64,000 nt of DNA. It comes from Muricea muricata (Eukaryota; Cnidaria; Anthozoa; Malacalcyonacea; Plexauridae). The notes under the pieces were generated by a model. It was given only the letters and a program-made list of their open reading frames with translations. It searched no databases and was not told the origin of the DNA. Position 1 is the first letter of the stretch; each line of letters begins with the position of its first letter. The DNA lies in NCBI GenBank assembly GCA_963855995.1, contig OY979717.1, positions 47,644,044-47,708,043 on the forward strand, written 5' to 3'. This document shows positions 11,178-20,663 of this stretch, in pieces. The position numbers and the translations under genes are program-made.

Positions 11178-12197
11178 CATGTTGTAAAACGCGGAGTGGA
11201 GTGGACTTGTAAAACGCGGAGTGGAGTGGATTTGTAAAACGCGGAGTCAAAAATTTGTAAAACGCGGAGTCAAAATTTGTAAAACAAGGAGTCAAAATTT
11301 GTAAAACGCGGAGTCAAAATTTGTAAAACGCGGAGTCAAAATTTGTAAAACGCGGAGTCAAAATTTTTACAACAACTAATGTCATTCTATTATAATATAC
11401 TACTTTATATGGCTGAAGACCAGCAATGTAACTCGTCGAGGTTCCCATCCCATAATAAAAACGATGGCGACATGTCGATTTTACCAAAATGCATTGCGGT
11501 TATCAAGTATGAATAGCTGAAAAAGGATGACACGAAGCAAAGCTAATGGATTCAAATTTTAGGACAAGTAAGAAAATAACCTATTGTGTCCTGTCTGTTC
11601 TTCAAAAGGTGTTAATTTTCCTTTTTAAACGATTTCAGACGGCAATGCATTATGGAAAAATCGACATCCGCTATCTTTTTTGTTATGGCAGATTGCCTTA
11701 TAACATAACAGCGTGACACTCGTCTATCAAGATATGGGAGTCTTGCGAATGCGAATGAACCGAAGTCTGGTTTCTGTCTTGCTGGACTGGACTGCTGGGC
11801 TTGGTAGGTTAGAGGTTGGTTTGGGCTTGATATATTGGATCAATTGGTGATCGCTGGCTATGGCTAATATATGTTGGTTTGAAACCACGTTGAAGGGCGT
11901 CGCTTGTCGACGGTGTCATACCACGTTGGAAGGCGCTGGTTGTTGGTGTCACACCACGTTGGTGTCACACCACCGCGTTTTACAAATTTTTGACTCCGCG
12001 TTTTACAAATTTTTGACTCCGCGTTTTACAAATTTTTGACTCCGCGTTTTACAAATTTTGACTCCGCGTTTTACAAATTTTGACTCCGCGTTTTACAAAT
12101 TCTGACTCCGCGTTTTACAAATTTTTGACTCCGCGTTTTACAAATCCACTCCACTCCGCGTTTTACAAGTCCACTCCACTCCACGTTTTACAACATG
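11178..12197. mobile_element. Foldback element with satellite-like arms and 13-bp target duplication
   Basis: Arms begin CATGTTGTAAAACGCGGAGT and consist of tandem units TTGTAAAACGCGGAGTCAAA (about 11,180-11,365). The right arm (about 11,975-12,197) is the same array inverted. The element is flanked by the perfect 13-bp repeat CCTAATTTCAGGG at 11,165-11,177 and 12,198-12,210. The about 600-bp middle has a second, inner inverted repeat (GGCGACATGTCGATTTTACC mirrored near 11,650-11,690). Tandem repeats inside long inverted arms define foldback elements; the long target duplication suggests a Mutator-type relative, which is inference. Confidence 0.85.
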
Positions 12198-12210
12198 CCT
12201 AATTTCAGGG
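12198..12210 (+). repeat. Target-site duplication, right copy
   Basis: CCTAATTTCAGGG, identical to 11,165-11,177. Confidence 0.85.
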
Positions 12211-13159
12211 TGCAGAATGTCAGGACTGTTTGGCCGTTTGAAACGGAAGCCATTCAGATGTCAACCCGACGATTCTGTAACTGCAGCTGTCATATTATGT
12301 CATGTTTTGATGAACGTTTTATCCATGCAGTTTATTATGAAACCCATTCGTGGAGGAGAAGCTTTTACAGGTTTTCAAATGATACAAAAGCGATAAAACT
12401 CGTAAATACTAGTTTCTTACAAGTTAAACGGAATCAGTTTTGATCATTAAAGCAATCACGAAAGCTTCTTGGCACTTAAAAAGAAAGCAAACATTAATCT
12501 AGTTTTTCATATCTCTGAGGATGGTTCTGAAATAGAATTGAAACACTGCGCGTCCTCAAAGACAAGCATTGAGTCGTCAAGAAAATATTTCGTGCACTTA
12601 AATCGTGCACTCAATCCCAGTTGACTCGATAACTCAATTGGTAGAGCGGCGGCTTAAAAACACGAAGATGCGAGTTCGAATCCCGCTCGAGACAATGAAT
12701 TTTTCGTCGTTCTCTGCAGTGTCAGATTAATATAAGTCTATTGTAGTGTAGTTTTATAGACATTGCTATTCTTGTTTATGGTAATACAAAGTCTTGGAGT
12801 ATATTTAAAGTGAAGTTACAGGGTTTGAAAGTAAAGCGTATCAGAACGTATCACGAATGTTATATTAACGCTTTATCTCGCGTTTTCCCTCCACTCCTTT
12901 GATTGTCTATGATAACAGTGACGTGTCTGCAAAGCAGGATTTGATTATAAAACACAATAGAAAAAATGTGAAATTACATAGTATAGAAATTTCTCCAAAT
13001 TGTCGAATCGATTGCAAATGGTAACTTCAAAGTTTCAAAAAAACATACTACAGTACTCGTAAAGTCATTATGCCAAGTAACCGCATCCAACTAATCTATA
13101 GTATTTAATTTCTTTGATATCTTTCACGAATTGATATATAAACTATTTTCTGAACTCAC
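12211..13159. other. Intron sequence of the UFL1 copy, no other gene seen
   Basis: Apart from the tRNA-like segment, only short unrecognised frames. The stretch lies between the foldback element and the 13.2-kb exon. Confidence 0.5.
12622..12695 (+). pseudogene. tRNA-like sequence (decayed tRNA or SINE head)
   Basis: A D-arm-like AACTCAATTGGTAGAGC and a T-arm GAGTTCGAATCCCGC are spaced as in a tRNA. The flanking GACTCGA and TCGAGAC can form an acceptor stem with one mismatch. The anticodon stem (GCGGC against CACGA) does not pair and the T-stem has a mismatch, so a functional tRNA is unlikely. Confidence 0.55.
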
Positions 13160-13311
13160 CTGGAAGTTTTTCGAGATCTTTCTGAAAAAGCAGAATATTA
13201 GTATATAGTCCTGTTACTTTATCTTGCATATCTACATGAAGTTTACGTTTTTGATCTCCAGATGCAAGAAAGACCGTTCGAGCTACTTCTTGATATTTCC
13301 TCATCAATGGT
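13160..13311 (-). CDS. UFL1: UFL1 copy 1 exon (PLMRKYQEVARTVFLASG...)
   Basis: This 152-bp exon runs from a TTTTAG acceptor to a GTGAGT donor. It encodes RKYQEVARTVFLASG followed by a helical stretch ending LLFQKDLEKLP, the family's conserved segment before the central helical domain. Its last G joins AC of the 10,275 exon to form aspartate. Confidence 0.8.
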
Positions 13312-13840
13312 CTAAAACATCAACATCTATGTATTACAAAAGGGCAAATTGACGAGTTTAGGCCCTTTCCCTGACACAAGCAACTCATATAGGTTGCAAG
13401 CGTATTATACAGTCTTAACACACGCTATACGCATGTAGCAGTTAATTCCTACGCGAAATTTGCTTCGTGACGGTTGTGAATTGATTTTTCAACATTCTTC
13501 ATTAAAAGTAAATAATGTATTATGGTATAATGTGCTCTAAATCCTATCACTTTTCACATCCAGGATGGCAAAAATTACAAGAGAAAGGTAAATCTTCAAA
13601 CGATTTAAAAGATACAGTGCATGTATTCGCCCCTCTTCTGAATTTAATGTATGCCATCTTTTAACTGAAAAATGGGATGCAGGATTTTCCCATTTCCAGT
13701 AAAGTATTCTCTTATCGTATTCTTGAATTAGTACATCCATGTTGATTGCAGACTATGAATGTTTTGAAATTGAATAAAATTATACATGCATGACGGCAGC
13801 TTTAAGTTGTACCAAATTAAAGAAAAAGTACGCAGCATAC

Positions 13841-13917
13841 CTGTGTAAGTATTCAGACAATTCATCAATCAGCTCTTCTGGAGTTTCAGTAAGATGGCGA
13901 TTCAAAACTTCACCAAT
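13841..13917 (-). CDS. UFL1: UFL1 copy 1 exon (IGEVLNRHLTETPEEL...)
   Basis: This 77-bp exon lies between a TGACAG acceptor and a GTATGC donor. It encodes the helix containing PEELIDELSEYLH that precedes the PL motif in UFL1. It ends in phase 2 and joins 13,311 in frame to give the arginine of RPLMRKY. Confidence 0.75.
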
Positions 13918-14559
13918 CTGTCATCAGGAATAAACAAATATATCCTTGATATATATTTGAAATACAGCACGACTGATCAAAGACACAATAATTGGCGCCT
14001 TATAAACTGTGTGTAAATAAATACTGTTTCATGAGCTGCTTCGTAGCAGTGCCCTAGTTTAAGGTCGAAATAAAATTCAAGCTTATTTATAAAAGAATTT
14101 CCAGAAAAAAGACAATGGATTTCTATTTAAACATTATACTATAATAGTGTAAAATGTCTCGAAACACATTTTTACGATGCGGTTTAAACTGAATTACTTA
14201 ATAATACTTCTTCGTGGAACTTTACAAAAGTTTGCACATACAGTACAATATGCAACTCTATTATATGAATTAGTTTTATATTTAACAAGATGATTTACAG
14301 TAGCTGCGTATTTCTGAACGCATGCCTGTTTACTTGATTAGCAACTTTAAAAAAGAGACACATTTGATCCCAGTATTTGATGAGATATTTTTATGAAGAA
14401 ATAATTTCATGCTTATATATATAGCGTTTTAAACGAAGACCTGTTATCGAAAATCCAAGTCCTGTTTGTACCTTTACGTGGCGAAATATTCTAAACATAT
14501 AGTGTTAAGGTAAGTTACTCGAAGACAAGTTTTTATAAGCTGGATTGGCGCTATAACCC

Positions 14560-14680
14560 TGTAATATTCTAATATAGGACACGCTCGTTGGGTTGTTATG
14601 ACTATATTAATCTTTAATATCAATGGCATGCTAATATATACAAGTGACGTCACATACATGTATGACGTCAGGTTATTACA
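14560..14680 (-). repeat. 3' LTR of the Gypsy element (121 bp)
   Basis: Starts TGTAATATTCTAATATAGGA, ends GGTTATTACA. By eye it differs from the other LTR by three substitutions and a 4-bp indel. Confidence 0.9.
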
Positions 14681-14692
14681 TCCCTCCCTTGT
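14681..14692 (-). promoter_or_regulatory. Polypurine tract of the Gypsy element
   Basis: On the minus strand AAGGGAGGGA directly precedes the 3' LTR, the position of the plus-strand primer in LTR elements. Confidence 0.75.
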
Positions 14693-14833
14693 TTTGGAAG
14701 GATGTTCGTCGGGCCTTGTCCGTAAACGTAACTTGAAAGAAGGAAAACAGCAACTAAAATAAATTCAATCGTCTCAGGAGATACATATGTATATATAGAT
14801 AGAGTAATGAAACGTAGACCGTCCTAAAGATTG

Positions 14834-15720
14834 CTAGTGCTGATATTCAATGTTTAAGCGTTCTGGAGGTCTCCTATTCTGTCTCGCGGGGTAACGCCTG
14901 ATTTCCACAGGATGGTCCGGTGTGGGATTGTTGACCTTTTCATCGTCAAGAGGGTCTGCTGCATAATCTTGTTGCGTTGGGATGGTGACTTTCTTGAACT
15001 GTGAGCTGTTTCTTGTCATGTAGCTGGTTGCATTTCTTGCCGTTATCATACTACCTTTTATCTGGACGATAGTGTATGGATGTTTGTTGTACGGTGAGGA
15101 TAGTTTATGGACGAGTCTTTGACGAACAAGAACAGTGTCGCCAACTTTGAAGCTGTGTGGCCTTGCTTTGACGGCGGTATCAGCATATTCCTTCATCTTT
15201 TCCTTCTTTTTGAGATCGGTATCGGCGAATTGAGAGCGTGATGGTAACGTGGGACCAGTTCGGGTAGCTTGACGTTCATTTTTCGTCCAAAGAGGAGCTC
15301 GGCAGGGGAAACGCCAGTGGTGGAATGTGGTGTTGCATGATAGTTTCGGAGAAAGAGAAACAGTTCTTGCTTCCAATTCTTGTTTTCAAGGTGCGCAGCA
15401 CGGAGCGTTTTTTGTATTGTTCGCATGAAACGTTCCGACTCCGAATTGGCTTTTGGCCACGCAGGAGTAATTTTTCGATGGTGGAAACCCATGTGCTGTG
15501 CGAATTGGGCAAACAAGTGACTTTGGAATGGTGGTCTATTGTCAAACTTGATTTCTGCCGGAATTCCATGCGTGGATAAAATGCGGTCAAGTTTCGGGAT
15601 GACGGTGTTTGCCGACGTAAAGCGAACGATTTCAACCTCTGGATAGCGAGAGTATTCGTCGATTACCACGAAACGCATGTCACCGGAGGGAAGAGGGCCA
15701 CAGAAATCGATAGAGAGTTG
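14834..15720 (-). pseudogene. Gypsy integrase, core and C-terminal part
   Basis: The DDE core reads SIDFCGPLPSGD (first D near 15,703), KFDNRPPFQS (second D) and ANSESERFMRT (E). It is followed by the downstream GVSPAELLFGR motif of Gypsy integrases and a basic tail ending near 14,834. The second motif has R where G is usual (DNGP to DNRP). Frames change near 15,190-15,380 and 15,670. This is the part that would insert the cDNA; as read here it is broken. Confidence 0.85.
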
Positions 15721-16770
15721 TTGCCATGGAGCTGGGGTAGCTCTGTCATACGTAGGGGTTCAAAAGGATGTTGAATGGTGGTGGCCTGGCAGGCGAGGCA
15801 ATTGTCAAGTAATTTTTTCGTAAGACCATCAATTCCAGGAAACCAAATCTTTTCGCGAAGGAGCTGTTTGGTTTTGGTAAGGCCTTGATGACCTTCATAG
15901 GAGATGTGAATAGCACGTTGACGAAGGGCATGGGGGAGAATGAGACGATGAGCGCAAAGAACGAGATCATGGTCATCAGAAACACTCAGTTCTTCACGAA
16001 TATTGTAGAGAGCATGAAGGTTCTGAAAGTTGACAAGGGTACCGGGTGTCTGTAGAGTGGAGTGCCAGGAGTTGTTACGGAGAGCAGCCATAACAGCTTG
16101 TAGAGTCGGGTCAGCACGGGTGAATTGTTTCACTTCAGCAACGGTCATAGCTTTTGGGGTGGTATGAAAGGCTAAGAACGCGATATATTCTTCAGCTTGG
16201 TCGGATGCAGTGGAAGAATGGCTAGTAGCGAGAGAGTGGCGGAACAAATAATCGGCGGGGTTAGTTTTGCTAGGGGAATAGGAAGTGCTGAAATGAGATG
16301 GTTGAAGCTTGAAGGCCCAGCGTTCTAACCGGGCATTGGAGCGAGTAGCAGGATTGGTAAAAATACGTTCAAGAGGTTTATGATCGGTGATGATGGTGAA
16401 TTTGGCGCCATAGATGTACAGGTGGAAATGTTCACAAGCAAACAGGACGCCGAGGGCTTCTCGTTCTGTTTGGAAATACCGCTGTTCTACGGGAGTGAGA
16501 GAGCGACTGGCATAGGCAACCACATGATTGCCTTAGCAGAGAATGGCGCCAAGGCTAACAGGACTAGCATCGACGATGATGGTGGCCTCTTGGTGGGGGT
16601 TGAAATATGAGAGAACGGTGTCGCTGGTAAAAAGATGTTTCAGCTGATCAAACGCGTGTTGATGCTGGGATGTCCATGTCCAGGGCTGGTCGGATTTGGT
16701 AAGCGCACGGAGCGGTTCGGTGATGGTGGAATAGTTGGGAATGAATCGGGAGCTGTAGTTGGTCATACCC
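15720..16770 (-). pseudogene. Gypsy RNase H and integrase zinc-binding domain
   Basis: RNase H landmarks are IIVDASPVSLGAIL, VAYASRSLTPVEQRYFQTE and FTIITDHKPLERIF. The HHCC zinc site follows: HISYEGHQG then CLACQATT. The frame breaks near 16,525. In these elements the region is one polyprotein with RT upstream. Confidence 0.85.
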
Positions 16771-17500
16771 AGGAAACTGCGAACTTCATGAGCGGTGGTA
16801 GGGGAACTGGTGTGGCGGACGGCAGAAACTTTCTTGGGGTCTGGGAAAAAACCATTGCTGGAAAAAACGTATCCAAAGAACTCAATGCTAGATTTGTTGA
16901 ACTCGCACTTTTCTGCATTTAAGGTGGGGTTCTTAGAGCGTAAGCGTTCAAAAACGGCATGAAGCGCCTTGTCTTGTGTCGTTTGGTCTTTGCATAAAAT
17001 GATGATGTCATCACTAACATTACGAGCACCTTCGATGCCACTAAGAACTTGCTGGATGGCATCTTGAATTTGAAAGACTTCAGGGACGGATGACGTGCCA
17101 AAATTTAAACGGGTGTAACGAAGTCCGCGGTGAGTGGAAAAAACGTTATGATATAACGGCTTTCGGGCGCGAGTTCAAGTTGGTGGTAACTAGAACTCAA
17201 ATCAACTTTAGAGAAAACGGTGGCACCGTTTAGATCATGGATCAGGTCATCAATAGTGGGTGTAATATGACGTTCACGGAGAATCGCACGATTGGGTTGG
17301 CGCATGTCGACGCAGAGGCGGATCTCATCAGGGTTCTTTGGCTTTGGTGTGACAACAAGGGGGGATACCCAAGATGCTGGGCCACCAACGCTGGCGTTCA
17401 AGTTTGTCAAGTTTAGTGTCGAGCTTTTTCCGAAGGTGGAACGGGATTCGCCGATGTGGTTGCGTCACGGGGGGTACAGAAGGATCGATATGGAGATGAA
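16770..17500 (-). pseudogene. Gypsy reverse transcriptase
   Basis: Motifs in order: WVSPLVVTPKPKNPDEIRLC, FSKVDLSSSYHQLELA and, in another frame, NVSDDIIIL as the catalytic YxDD-type box near 17,005-17,020. Frameshifts at about 17,400 and 17,100 separate them. The RRIPFHLRKKL segment upstream is the usual Gypsy RT start. Confidence 0.85.
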
Positions 17501-18383
17501 CTTGAAAATCCTTCATCTTGCCAATGCCGTCAAAAAGATCTGAATATTCAGAACGTAACTGCGTGCTGCTAAGTGCGGAAGGAGCTGTGGTGGAGCTGAC
17601 AGATGTGTCGGTTTGAGCGATGACAGAGATAAGTTCTAACTCAGTTGCAGTTTTGTAGCTTAAAAGGCACCCATTTTCACCTTTGAGGACATAAATGGTA
17701 GCGGGGGTTACGCGTGTTCTCGATGCAACATGAGTAGGAAAGGTCCCAAGAACAAGTAGAGGTGAAGTACCGCCATAACTGTAGATTTTGGTGGGAGTAG
17801 GACGCAATGAGAGCTGTTTATTCTTTGGGGATTTCGTGATAACGTGATAAGCTTTTTCATCAATTACATTAATACTGGCGCCGGAATCAAACAACACTTG
17901 AAGTGGGACATTTGCAATAACAACTTTGGCCTTGGGGGTGGTTTGATAATTAACCTGGGATATAATTACTCGGAAAAGATACTCATCATCAGAGGTAGGA
18001 TATTGTTCAGCATCGGTAACGTCATGAATCTCGCGTGGAGGGGGTTGACGTGGAAAAGAGTTTGTAGGGGGTGGTTTAAAACGCGATGGAGGACGGGGGG
18101 AGCGATTGTCAGCAAACGGTGATCTGATAGGTTTAGATCGACAACAGTGGGCGAAATAGTTGATTTTTCCGAACGAATGACACTGGTAACCGTGCGCAGG
18201 ACAGCTAGCTGGACCTTGAGGATGAGGATAGGCATAACCGCAGTATTCACACGTAGATGATGGTGCAGGAAACTCTCGAGATCGGGGAGGCAGAACAGAA
18301 GGCGATTGACGGAATTGAGAGCGCTGAAACGTACGAGTATAGTTTAAAAGTTCAGGTACATTCGCAAAGGTAGACTGATTCAA
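17500..18383 (-). pseudogene. Gypsy zinc knuckle and aspartic protease region
   Basis: A cysteine-rich stretch (CEYCGY, then YQCHSFGKINYFAHC) is a degenerate zinc knuckle: a Cys is replaced by Phe and His by Tyr relative to CX2CX4HX4C. The protease active site VLFDSGASINVID lies at about 17,857-17,903. A frame change near 18,370 separates it from gag. Confidence 0.8.
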
Positions 18384-18912
18384 TACCAGAAGCCTGTTTT
18401 TCAGCTATTTCCATGGTGCGACCGAGATCAAGGAGTGCTTTGAGGGTTAAAAATGATTCACGAAGTGCGCGTCGAAGAAGGTAAGACGAGGAACAGTTGA
18501 GGATTATCTGCAATTTGATTTCTTTGTCCATAGAGGTAAACTCGTACGTTGAAGCTAATTGACGCAAACGTGTGGCGAATTGATCCAGCGTCTCATTCGG
18601 TTGTTGGCAAGCTTGACGAAAGAGGTATGTTGCGTAATCAACGTTGCGTTGTGGCGTAAAATGCTCGGTTAGACGGTCCATTGCTGCCTTGTAGTCTTTT
18701 TCGTCACCGGTATCACTTAAAGTCTCGAATATATCAAACGCTGACGAACCAATATAGTGCAAAAAGAGTGCGCGTTTGTGAGTGTCGTCTTGAATGTTCA
18801 TGGCAAGAAGAAAGTTTACAAATCGTTTTTTCCATTTAGTCCATCGTTGACCGGTTGCGGTGGGGTCGTCTTCAACATTGAACGGCGAGAATGGTGGTCA
18901 AGATGAGGCCAT
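18353..18912 (-). pseudogene. Gypsy gag
   Basis: The likely start at 18,912 is followed by an in-frame TGA at codon 5. From there the frame continues through WTKWKKRFVNFLLAMNIQDD and then DRLTEHFTPQRNV, YLFRQACQQ and DQFATRLRQLA. This is the capsid-type gag of K02A2.6-like/Mag-lineage Gypsy elements. Confidence 0.8.
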
Positions 18913-18931
18913 AGTGCCTGTTGAGACGTTT

Positions 18932-18946
18932 TGATCCTCGTCGCTA
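18932..18946 (-). promoter_or_regulatory. Primer-binding site, tRNA-Ser(GCU) type
   Basis: On the minus strand TAGCGACGAGGAT starts about 1 nt after the 5' LTR. The expected complement of the tRNA-Ser(GCU) 3' end is TGGCGACGAGGAT, so there is one mismatch. Confidence 0.75.
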
Positions 18947-18947
18947 A

Positions 18948-19064
18948 TGTAATATTCTAATATAGGACACGCTCGTTCGGTTGTTATGACTATATTAATC
19001 TTTAATATCAATGGCATGCTAATATATACGATGTCACATACATGCATGACGTCAGGTTATTACA
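18948..19064 (-). repeat. 5' LTR of the Gypsy element (117 bp)
   Basis: Pairs with 14,560-14,680. A palindromic TGACGTCA-like word is intact in the other LTR and degraded here. Confidence 0.9.
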
Positions 19065-19072
19065 AAACGTAC

Positions 19073-19116
19073 CTTGTATTGTTCACGTGTTACAGTATAA
19101 TGGTCTTCCATTGCAG
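19073..19116 (-). CDS. UFL1: UFL1 copy 1, exon before the Gypsy insertion
   Basis: The minus-strand exon reads MEDHYTVTREQYK and ends at a GTACGT donor (19,072-19,071). Codon phase is 0, matching the exon that starts at 13,917 (IGEVLNRHL). The Gypsy LTR begins 8 bp into the intron. The acceptor is either CAG ending at 19,117 or AAG ending at 19,120. Short, but phase and order support it. Confidence 0.6.
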
Positions 19117-19131
19117 CTGCTTACATATCTA

Positions 19132-20273
19132 TAGGGTGTATCAAAAAGTAGACAGTTTTGAAAGAACTCCCAAACCCGCGAAGCGCCTTAAAGCATGAAG
19201 GTTTTTTATTAATATACATTGCTTGGGTACTTACAGTGTAGAAGAATAAAGGATTATTGAGCACGAGGTTTGTACCGTGAAATATCGGACTGAGGTTTTT
19301 TAGAACTAAAAAAACGAAGTCCGATCGATATTTCACGGTACAGACCGAACAAGTGAAGTCAATAAACTGTTTATCATTTTCAGAGTAAGTGTTACATACA
19401 ACAAAGTTGAACATGATAAATTTTATTTTTTACACATAAAGGTTACACATATAAGTAAAACATTAATGTCAAGAGTAATAAATACATTGCAAGCAGTAAA
19501 AAGTGCGATTAAAATCACTGAAGAAAAGCCCGGGCCGAATACGGAAATTTACGGACCACGGTCCGAATACGAGTTTTTACTGAACGCACGTCGACCAATC
19601 AGAATGCAAGATTCTCCAAAGCCATATAATAAATAAAAATATTCTGAAGATCAAATGTTTCAAACCCAGGGGTGTTCGTATTTTGAAACACATTAAAAAT
19701 GGCTTGCGCACGAAATTTAAACGCTTAAAAGTGATTTTGAGTTGGTAGGTAGAAAATATGTTGGTTGTCTTATTGCTGCTCAAAATTTCAAGAAATTTGA
19801 TTGAGTTTAAGCTATTCAAAACGTCATGCAAAAGTATATTTTTCTGAAAAAGAATCGTTTTTCTGAAGAAATGTTCCAATTTTAATTAAATGTCCCTTGG
19901 GAGATGTATGCCAATTAGATAAATACATAAATTAATTAATTAACAATGCACAAAGTTAATTTTGCCACAAATATGGGAGTTCGTGCAACCTTTATAACAG
20001 CTTAGACTAAATTTTGTAAGCAATACAACACCCGACAAATTTTCCATCTACCAAGTCAAAATTACTTGTAAGCATCTATGCTTTGCGCCCAAGGCATATT
20101 CAACTTGTCGTAAAAGACACAACCCTCCGGGTAATGAAGTTTTAAATTTCTCATATTTTCGGTTTATTCTAGATTATAAGTACCGAAACAACCTATTTTA
20201 ATAAAAAGTACATTTAGGCGCTTCGCGAAGCAGAGAACGATTTCAGATTTGGCTACTTTCTTGATACACCCTG
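19132..20273. mobile_element. Palindromic TA-flanked element (mariner-like ends)
   Basis: Ends TAGGGTGTATCAAAAAGTAG and CTACTTTCTTGATACACCCTG are inverted and each is flanked by TA. Arms of roughly 0.5 kb mirror each other (for example CTTAAAAGTGATTTTGAGTT near 19,726 and its counterpart near 20,050-20,085). No transposase is recognisable. A relative starts at 25,511. TA duplication and GTATCAAAAA ends suggest a Tc1/mariner-type non-autonomous element. Confidence 0.7.
19268..19345. repeat. Small hairpin element inside the 19-20 kb element
   Basis: CCGTGAAATATCGGACT...TTTTTAGAACTAAAAA...AGTCCGATCGATATTTCACGG folds back on itself. A related half is at about 36,448-36,475 (CCGTGAAATATCAGACTGAA). 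Confidence 0.75.
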
Positions 20274-20663
20274 TATAACAATATTATTTATTAGCAAAAA
20301 CTCTAAAAACTATAAAATTATTATTATAGTTTACAGAAAAAACGGCTCATGATCAAAAACGTTGAGCGCCAAAAATCGCAATGAGACTGTTCCGTTTCAA
20401 GGCAACACTGGTTGTTAGGTCAGAGAAAACCAAGCTGTAATGAAATTAGCTCCCAAACACTAAACCCATTTGGAATTAAATAGATTTGACTGGCATAAAT
20501 TTGGTTCGCAAAGCAACTGTTATTTTAATTTAGTATGTAGGCACAGCAAGTTACTAGTAGACACGCCGATCAGTTATTTTAAAATAGCTTTAATTTTTAA
20601 TTAAATTTGCTTATCTAAACACAAACGTCCTACATTCCAACGTCTCAGATGGGTGCCTGCACC

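Larger units (their letters stand above)
14560..19064 (-). mobile_element. Gypsy (Ty3) LTR retrotransposon, complete structure, decayed genes
   Basis: Two LTRs (14,560-14,680 and 18,948-19,064) begin TGTAATATT and end ATTACA on the plus strand and enclose gag-pol on the minus strand. Next to the 5' LTR, in coding sense, lies TAGCGACGAGGAT. This is complementary to the 3' end of tRNA-Ser(GCU) apart from one base, so it is a tRNA-Ser primer site. A purine tract AAGGGAGGGA abuts the 3' LTR. Order gag, protease, RT, RNase H, integrase is Ty3/Gypsy order. Several frameshifts and stops break the coding region. Five bases on each flank (AACCC and AAACG) do not match, so no target duplication is seen. 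It sits in a UFL1 intron, 8 bp from a splice donor. Confidence 0.9.
8063..19116 (-). pseudogene. UFL1: UFL1-like E3 UFM1-protein ligase, decayed copy (7 exons seen)
   Basis: Minus-strand exons at 19,073-19,116, 13,841-13,917, 13,160-13,311, 10,145-10,275, 9,936-10,016, 9,178-9,267 and 8,063-8,485 encode, in order, consecutive parts of the C-terminal half of UFL1. UFL1 is the E3 that transfers UFM1 to substrates at the ER membrane and nucleus with DDRGK1 and CDK5RAP3. Recognisable blocks are TPEELIDELSEYL, SRHLLKTLCTDMTNLA with ADQMMAV, VKKLDKKRER and YQGLVVKQL. All exons have GT/AG borders, and most junctions keep phase. Breaks: the 9.2-kb exon appears to lack a base in a T-run near 9,218, and the last exon has 25 bp of unrelated sequence in place of 35 bp near 8,330-8,360. 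A Gypsy element lies in the first visible intron and foldback elements in others. N-terminal exons were not found. A pseudogene is most likely; sequencing errors or a recently damaged allele cannot be excluded. Confidence 0.8.

Noticed and set aside
11178..12197. CRISPR array (regular 22-bp repeats)
   Set aside because: Units are tandem without spacers, inverted on the other side and flanked by a target duplication in an animal-type genome. It is a foldback element.
12622..12695. Functional tRNA gene
   Set aside because: The anticodon stem does not pair and the T and acceptor stems have mismatches. The sequence context looks like a SINE or a decayed copy.
15325..15579. Plus-strand frames across the Gypsy region
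   Set aside because: They are antisense shadows of the integrase and RT, which show proper motif order on the minus strand.
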